Of a DNA stretch of 11,152 bases, positions 6,468 to 11,152 are shown piece after piece. The DNA comes from Acidobacteriota bacterium. GTDB taxonomy: Bacteria > Acidobacteriota > Terriglobia > Acidiferrales > UBA7541. The stretch is taken from the NCBI GenBank assembly GCA_003224075.1, contig QHYF01000095.1, positions 1-11,152 of the forward strand, in the 5' to 3' direction. The translations under genes and the position numbers were made by a program. Numbering within the stretch: position 1 is the first letter of the stretch; each line of letters starts with the position of its first letter. The notes below the pieces were generated by a model. The model had not been told where the DNA came from and searched no databases. It saw only the letters and a program-made list of their open reading frames with translations.

Positions 6468-7856
6468 GTGAGCGAAGAAGCGGCAGTGCGTCGCGCAGCC
6501 GTTCCCATGAACATCCTCATTGTGGATGACGAGCAAGCCATCCGCGAAACCTGCGCCGCAGTGGCGGAGCAGTCAGGGATGAAGGCCTTCTCTGTGGCCA
6601 CGGCTGAAGAGGCGCTCGAGCTTCTGGAACACTCTGCCATCGACATTCTGCTGACGGATTTGAAGCTGCCACGCACCAACGGAATCGAGCTCCTGAAGCT
6701 GGCGCAGGAGCTGCACCCCGAGGTCGCTGTCGTGGTGTTGACCCAGTATGGAACCATCGAATCCGCGGTGGAAGTCACGCGCATGGGAGCCGCGGACTAC
6801 GTGACCAAACCGTTCCGCATCGAGGAGCTGCGCTCCCGGCTTGAGCGCGTCGCCCGTGCGGTTGAGCTCCAGCAGGAGAACCGGCTGTTGCGCGAGCAGT
6901 TGCGCGCTCGGCCCGGATTCGGCGGGCTGATCGGCGTTTCCATGAAAATGGAGCGCGTCTATAAAATGATTGAAAAAGTGAGCCAGCACGAATACCCGGT
7001 TCTCATCCTCGGGGAAAGCGGAACCGGAAAAGAGTTGGTGGCGCGGAGTATCCATTTTTCAGGTCCGCGCAAAGACCGGCCATTTGCGCCGGTGGATTGT
7101 TCCGCGCTGGTTCCCACGCTGATCGAATCCGAGCTGTTCGGGTATGTCAAGGGCGCCTTCACCGGAGCCATGCAGGCCAAGCAGGGATTGCTCGAAGCCG
7201 CGCAGGGAGGCACGCTCTTTCTCGACGAAATCGGCGACTTGCCCGTGGATTTGCAGGCCAAGCTGCTCCGGGTGCTGCAGGAGCGCGAGGTCAAGCCGGT
7301 CGGCTCAACGGAGCGCCGGCAGATCAACGTGCGCATCATTGCCGCCACGAACCGGGACCTGGAAACGGCGATTCGCAACGGAGCGTTCCGCCAGGACCTG
7401 TATTTCCGGCTGAACGTGGTGCAGGTTAAGCTGCCACCGCTGCGTGACCGTAAGAGTGACATCCCAATCCTGGTGACTTCCTTTCTGGAAAAGTTTTCCG
7501 ACCCGCAGGGGCCCGTGCGCACGATCGCCGAAGAAGCCATGCGGCGGCTGATTGCTTACGATTGGCCGGGAAACGTTCGCGAACTGGAAAATGCTATCGA
7601 GCGCGCCGTCGCTCTTGGTTCGGGGCCCATCCTCCATGTGGCAGATCTGCCGTCGAACCTGCAATATCCGACGACGGAACGCGCGCCGGAGAAGGATGAG
7701 ATCTTGCCGCTTGAGGAATTGGAACGGCGCGCGATTCTGCGGACGCTGCGCGAAACCGGAGGCGACAAGCTTTCCGCGGCGCGTATGCTGGGGATCGGCA
7801 AGACCACGCTCTACCGCAAGCTGAAGCAATATCACATGGAGCCCGCGGAGCAGTAA
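6468..7856 (+). CDS. NtrC-family sigma-54-dependent response regulator
   Basis: This cytoplasmic transcription activator remodels sigma-54 RNA polymerase when its receiver is phosphorylated. The receiver begins MNILIVDDEQ, with phospho-acceptor D64 (LLTDLKLPR), switch Thr92 (VLTQYG) and K114 (VTKPF). A coiled linker rich in Leu, Gln and Glu follows. The AAA+ domain has Walker A GESGTGKE (182-189), the sigma-54 contact loop GAFTGA (229-234), Walker B FLDEIGDLP (D253/E254) and Arg fingers in FRQDLYFRL (R308/R314). The C-terminus is a Fis-type helix-turn-helix (about 432-453, LSAARMLGIGKTTLYRKL). All catalytic motifs are intact at 462 residues. I chose the GTG at 6468 because AGGAG (6454-6458) lies 9 bases before it. 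An ATG at 6441 (nine residues longer) and an ATG at 6507 (directly MNILIVDDE) have no Shine-Dalgarno. The hybrid kinase downstream is the likely partner. Confidence 0.95.
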   Translation: MSEEAAVRRAAVPMNILIVDDEQAIRETCAAVAEQSGMKAFSVATAEEALELLEHSAIDILLTDLKLPRTNGIELLKLAQELHPEVAVVVLTQYGTIESAVEVTRMGAADYVTKPFRIEELRSRLERVARAVELQQENRLLREQLRARPGFGGLIGVSMKMERVYKMIEKVSQHEYPVLILGESGTGKELVARSIHFSGPRKDRPFAPVDCSALVPTLIESELFGYVKGAFTGAMQAKQGLLEAAQGGTLFLDEIGDLPVDLQAKLLRVLQEREVKPVGSTERRQINVRIIAATNRDLETAIRNGAFRQDLYFRLNVVQVKLPPLRDRKSDIPILVTSFLEKFSDPQGPVRTIAEEAMRRLIAYDWPGNVRELENAIERAVALGSGPILHVADLPSNLQYPTTERAPEKDEILPLEELERRAILRTLRETGGDKLSAARMLGIGKTTLYRKLKQYHMEPAEQ

Positions 7857-8375
7857 GGGCGCCAACAATTCAAGAGTTTTTTTCAAGAATCCAGTTGGCT
7901 CGAGGATTTTTACCTCCGTAATTTCCAGTGCAGGAATCGGTTCGCCCATGCAAAACCACGCTGTGTGACGGATGTGCATCTTTATTCCTGGTGAGCGAAG
8001 CTTCTGAGATGCAACTGTTTCCGTAGCACGGCGGTGCCTGCTCACTCCGATCGCTCGGCGCATCATTGGATATATCGTTCGGTGTAAAGCTTCATCTTCT
8101 TTTCCATTCCTTTTTCTCCCGGCTTGGATTCTCCCGCGCTCGTTGCGGTTCACTCTGGGAAGAACGCCAAGCAAAGTCTCGACATGGAATTTCTGCCAGT
8201 CTTCGGTCGTGCTCTCTGTCCCCCTAAGTGCTTGATTCAACAGGCCAGACTGACATCCCTGATGGGCCTGCTGATGCAAGGGTCTTCGCCAGTGGTCTCC
8301 TTCTGTTCTGCTTCCACGGCCCGCGCCGCGATCCTATGTGGCCCGGGGCCAGCAGCAGAGGCCCGAGGAAATGGG
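7857..8375. other. 519-bp gap between response regulator and hybrid kinase
   Basis: No credible gene is seen on either strand. The kinase frame is open back to a TAA at 8085-8087, with an ATG at 8184 (MEFLPVFGR) and others at 8262 and 8274. None has a Shine-Dalgarno, and the translation of 8088-8375 does not resemble a domain. A T7 run at 7877-7883 lies 20 bases after the regulator stop but has no GC stem before it. The first 250 bases are less GC-rich than the flanking genes. GCAC-GGCG-GTGC near 8026 gives a small 4-bp stem. No strong promoter was found, so whether the kinase is transcribed with the regulator is open. Confidence 0.5.
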
Positions 8376-11152
8376 ATGAGGGTCCGGAAGAAAAAGACCG
8401 AGACAGATTCCAGCGAACGGGGCGTCGCGCGCGCTGCCTTAGAGGGGGCGTCGCGCGAGGAGCTTTTGCAGGAGGCCCTGAGGGCGCTCGCAAGAGAAGG
8501 AAACGCAGATCGCATCGGTGTGTGGCTGAAGGCGCAACCGGGAATGGGCCCGCAACGTGAAGTTCCAGCGGGCTTTCACGGACTGATATGGGACCGCGAA
8601 AACGCCGAGACCCCCAAGGAGTGGACGAATCTCTCCGTGGAGCCTCCCCTTCCGGAAGAGCTGCTTTTTCGAGGTAAGAGCGTCGAGCAAGATTTGGAGG
8701 ACACCCACGACCAGCCGATCATCGGGGCACTCGTCGAGATGCGCCGCGCATTATGGATCCCCATTGAAAGGGAAGCACAGTTGAAAGGAGTGATCCTCGC
8801 TGGAACCAGGGGCAAACAGCTTGCGTTTCCGCGTGCGCGCGCGGAATCGATTGCCGCGGAACTGGCCCTGGCGTTGGGAATTGAGGAGGAGCAGAGGAAC
8901 GCCCGCCTCCGGAGTGGGGACCTCGGCATCACCCGCCGTCTCCTCGAAACGCAGGCCACCGGCGCTTCCGTGGAGACATTGTTATCGAGCCTGGCCGACA
9001 GTTGTACGGATAAGGCCGAGAAGGGAAACGGCCTCGGCGCGGAGTTCGTCGTGATCGGCGTGTTGCCGGACCAACGTGGGGAGTCCAACGGAAGCGATCG
9101 GCTTGAGTTTCGCTGGCGCAGCGGAAGCGAAGTCTGGACGCGCGCAATCGAAAGCGACCCGCTGGCGAGCATCTGGCGCCGGGCAATGCAGGGTCGGCGC
9201 GTGATCGGAAGCGAACCTCCGATAGGCTGGACCCACGGATCGGTGGCGCGAATCCTGGCATTTCCCCTCGAATCGGAAGGGCGGCTCCTAGGCGCTCTGG
9301 TCGCGGGACTGCCGGGCGGCGCCGCATCCCTCGCCACACTCGACCGCCTGGAATTGCGCGCGGCGATGGCGGCGTCCGCGTTGCGGCACAGAAGGCGAAA
9401 GGAAGAGGAATCGCACTTGGTGGTTTGGCAACAGGTCTTACTGGATTCCATCCGTCAACCGCTGTTGCTGCTGGATGAGGTCGGCAACATCGCCGCGTCG
9501 AGCCGCGGTGCGAAGGAGTTAACTGGCCAGGCTTCCAAGGCCGCCGAAAGGAAGCCGCGCAACCCCGAACGAGTCGGAGCAAGCGCTTCGGTGCACGGGC
9601 ATTTCACCGAACTCTTCAGCGGAAGAGACCGGCAACCCGTGCAGACGTGGCTGCGGAAAGCCCTCGAACCCGGATCGGCGGGGCCCGTCATTCCTGACGA
9701 ATCGCCACAGGTGGAATTGCACAACGGAGTCGGTGTGCGATTGCGCTTGGCGGCGAAGGCACGAGGCCAGGCCACCGCGATCCTGCTGGAGCCAGTGGCG
9801 ACTCGCGAATCAACGCGCCCAGCAGATCAAGCCGAAACCGAGTTGCAAAACGTAATCGAATGGCTGGAAGAAGGAGTCGTGCTGTTTGACGCACAGGAAA
9901 ACGTGCGCGCGATGAACGCGCGGTTCGAACAGATCGTCGGCCTGGCTCCAGAGGAATCCGGGAAAATCAAAACGCTGGAAGGTTTGATCGGGCGTCTCGA
10001 AGGTCACGCAGTGGATCCGGCGCGTTTTGCGAAACGCTGGCGCGAGCTGGCACGCAAAATCGAAGGAGGCGTTCGCGAGGAATTGCAGATGGCTCGCCCT
10101 GCGCCGCGCATCCTCGAGCGGTCAGCGCGGCCCGTTCTCGATTCGGCGGGGCGCTGGATGGGGCGGGTGGAAATTTATCGCGACCTGACAGCCCAGCGGG
10201 TTTTCCAATCGAAGCTGCTGCAGACTGAAAAGCTCGCCGCGCTGGGCCAGATGGTCAGCGGCATCGCGCACGAACTGAGCAATCCGCTGACGACCATTCT
10301 GGGCTACGCGCAGCGGCTTCTGGAGCGGCAGGACGCTTCCGCGCGGACCGAAGAAGTGCGGCAGATTTATCAGGAGGCAGAGAGGGCCAGCAAAATCCTG
10401 CGGCAGTTGCTGCTGAATGCCAGGGAGACGCTTCCGGAACGGCGCCTCGTCGCCCTGAATCATATCGCGCAGCGGGCCATGGAGCTCCAGCGGTTCAGCC
10501 TTGCCGCAGAAAAGATCCGCGTGGAGATCGATCTGGATCCGGCCCTCCCCTTCGTGCACGGTGATCCCGGGCAATTGCAGCAGGTGCTGATGAATCTGAT
10601 GGGCAACGCGCAACAGGCCCTCGAACAGCAGGGACGAGGCGGAACGATCCGGATTCGCACCAAAAGAATCCGTGAGCGGCGGGTATTGCTGGAAGTCGAG
10701 GACGACGGCCCGGGGATCCCGCAGGCAATTCAGGCGCGCATTTTCGATCCTTTTTTCACCACCAAACCCGCAGGCGTGGGAACGGGATTGGGGCTGGCAA
10801 TCGTCTTGAGCGTGGTGCGCGAGCATGGCGGCCAGGTACACGTTTCGAGTCCGCCGAAGGGTGGCGCGGTATTCCGGATCGAACTTGCCGGGGCATCCGA
10901 AGCGCTGCAGGAGTTTACCGAAGCGGCGCCGGCCACGGGCCGCGAGAATCCGCTTGCAACCGCGTTCGAAACTGCAAAAGGCGCGCGTGTGCTCGTCGTG
11001 GAGGATGAGCCGACGGTGGCCCGGTTGATCGCCGACGTGCTCGAAGACGAGGGCATGCACGTTGATGTGCTGCTGGATGGCCGTGCGGCTCTGGACCTAG
11101 CGGCTCGGAACCCCTACGACTTGGTAATCTGCGACATGAAGATGCCGGGGCT
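8376..11152 (+). CDS. Soluble hybrid sensor histidine kinase (GAF/PAS-like input, HisKA, HATPase, receiver), cut by the window end
   Basis: The frame is continuous from ATG 8376, preceded by GAGGAA (8365-8370), to the window end: 925 residues without a stop. Residues 1-340 contain two segments that look like GAF domains (about 35-165 and 190-335, inference from strand/helix pattern), and about 490-605 resembles a PAS domain (EEGVVLFDAQENVRAMNARF). The kinase core is certain. The H-box is SGIAHELSNPL with phospho-His at 632. The N-box is VLMNLMGNAQQAL (N740/N744). G1 is EDDGPG, the F-box is IFDPFFTTK, and G2 is GTGLGLAIV. After a linker a receiver starts (ARVLVVEDEP, E876/D877) and reaches its phospho-acceptor D920 (VICDMKMPG), where the window stops. 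No hydrophobic segment could span a membrane, so it should be cytoplasmic. The C-terminal receiver makes it a hybrid kinase that may autoregulate or pass phosphate on; the NtrC-type regulator upstream is the nearest candidate target. Confidence 0.93.
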   Translation, partial: MRVRKKKTETDSSERGVARAALEGASREELLQEALRALAREGNADRIGVWLKAQPGMGPQREVPAGFHGLIWDRENAETPKEWTNLSVEPPLPEELLFRGKSVEQDLEDTHDQPIIGALVEMRRALWIPIEREAQLKGVILAGTRGKQLAFPRARAESIAAELALALGIEEEQRNARLRSGDLGITRRLLETQATGASVETLLSSLADSCTDKAEKGNGLGAEFVVIGVLPDQRGESNGSDRLEFRWRSGSEVWTRAIESDPLASIWRRAMQGRRVIGSEPPIGWTHGSVARILAFPLESEGRLLGALVAGLPGGAASLATLDRLELRAAMAASALRHRRRKEEESHLVVWQQVLLDSIRQPLLLLDEVGNIAASSRGAKELTGQASKAAERKPRNPERVGASASVHGHFTELFSGRDRQPVQTWLRKALEPGSAGPVIPDESPQVELHNGVGVRLRLAAKARGQATAILLEPVATRESTRPADQAETELQNVIEWLEEGVVLFDAQENVRAMNARFEQIVGLAPEESGKIKTLEGLIGRLEGHAVDPARFAKRWRELARKIEGGVREELQMARPAPRILERSARPVLDSAGRWMGRVEIYRDLTAQRVFQSKLLQTEKLAALGQMVSGIAHELSNPLTTILGYAQRLLERQDASARTEEVRQIYQEAERASKILRQLLLNARETLPERRLVALNHIAQRAMELQRFSLAAEKIRVEIDLDPALPFVHGDPGQLQQVLMNLMGNAQQALEQQGRGGTIRIRTKRIRERRVLLEVEDDGPGIPQAIQARIFDPFFTTKPAGVGTGLGLAIVLSVVREHGGQVHVSSPPKGGAVFRIELAGASEALQEFTEAAPATGRENPLATAFETAKGARVLVVEDEPTVARLIADVLEDEGMHVDVLLDGRAALDLAARNPYDLVICDMKMPG

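Noticed and set aside
7857..7883. T7 run shortly after the regulator stop as a terminator
   Set aside because: No GC-rich stem precedes the T-run; the upstream bases do not fold into a convincing hairpin.
7305..8279. 324-residue open frame on the minus strand covering the regulator end and part of the gap
   Set aside because: Half of it is antisense to the AAA+/HTH coding region, and the part in the gap shows no domain or ribosome binding site.
8339..8354. GG-N10-GC element resembling a sigma-54 promoter before the kinase
   Set aside because: It would start transcription only about 10 bases before the ATG, on top of the Shine-Dalgarno, and this GC-rich run gives such matches easily.
8184..8375. 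N-terminal extension of the hybrid kinase from an ATG at 8184
   Set aside because: The frame is open, but no Shine-Dalgarno precedes 8184, while GAGGAA sits just before ATG 8376. The extension has no recognisable sequence.
1..11152. Defence system, prophage, CRISPR, tRNA or insertion sequence
   Set aside because: No repeats with spacers, no terminal inverted repeats with transposase, no tRNA-like cloverleaf and no phage or nuclease domains were seen on either strand.

Overview
The window is GC-rich bacterial chromosomal DNA with the look of a free-living soil-type bacterium. My best guess is Acidobacteriota or a neighbouring phylum. That rests on the style of the genes (an IspH with a CAGVVRAVD-type N-terminus, an NtrC-family regulator beside a soluble hybrid sensor kinase, unlinked housekeeping and accessory genes) and not on any decisive marker. 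No RNA genes, CRISPR arrays, transposases, phage genes or known defence genes were seen, and nothing points to recent transfer.

Layout. Positions 1-326 are a non-coding leader with one good hairpin. Then follow ispH (+), the last enzyme of the MEP isoprenoid pathway, and an arginase/agmatinase-fold protein (+) that starts at a TTG with a perfect Shine-Dalgarno and carries altered metal ligands. A metallo-beta-lactamase-fold hydrolase (-) converges on it; the 3' junction holds three copies of a 9-bp AAGGAG-containing repeat. The hydrolase is divergent from a secreted protein (+) made of two homologous halves. Next comes a zinc-ribbon plus SAM methyltransferase (+), best started at a TTG at 5054. 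A clear intrinsic terminator (6160-6196) closes that block.

The second half is a signalling locus. A regulatory region (about 6200-6440) carries a good sigma-70-like -35/-10 pair, a weaker sigma-54-like -24/-12 element and a 10-bp palindrome. It leads into an NtrC-family sigma-54 activator (REC, AAA+, Fis-type HTH). After a 519-bp stretch with no convincing gene comes a large hybrid histidine kinase. It has about 600 residues of soluble input region (two GAF-like segments and one PAS-like segment, my inference), a clear HisKA/HATPase core and a C-terminal receiver that is cut by the window end. It has no evident membrane segment, so it probably senses a cytoplasmic signal. The adjacent activator is its obvious candidate output, directly or through a phosphorelay.

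I do not see a complete new multi-gene system. The items most worth following are the arginase-fold protein with replaced catalytic ligands, the tandemly duplicated secreted protein of unknown function, and the possible sigma-54 element in front of the sigma-54 activator.
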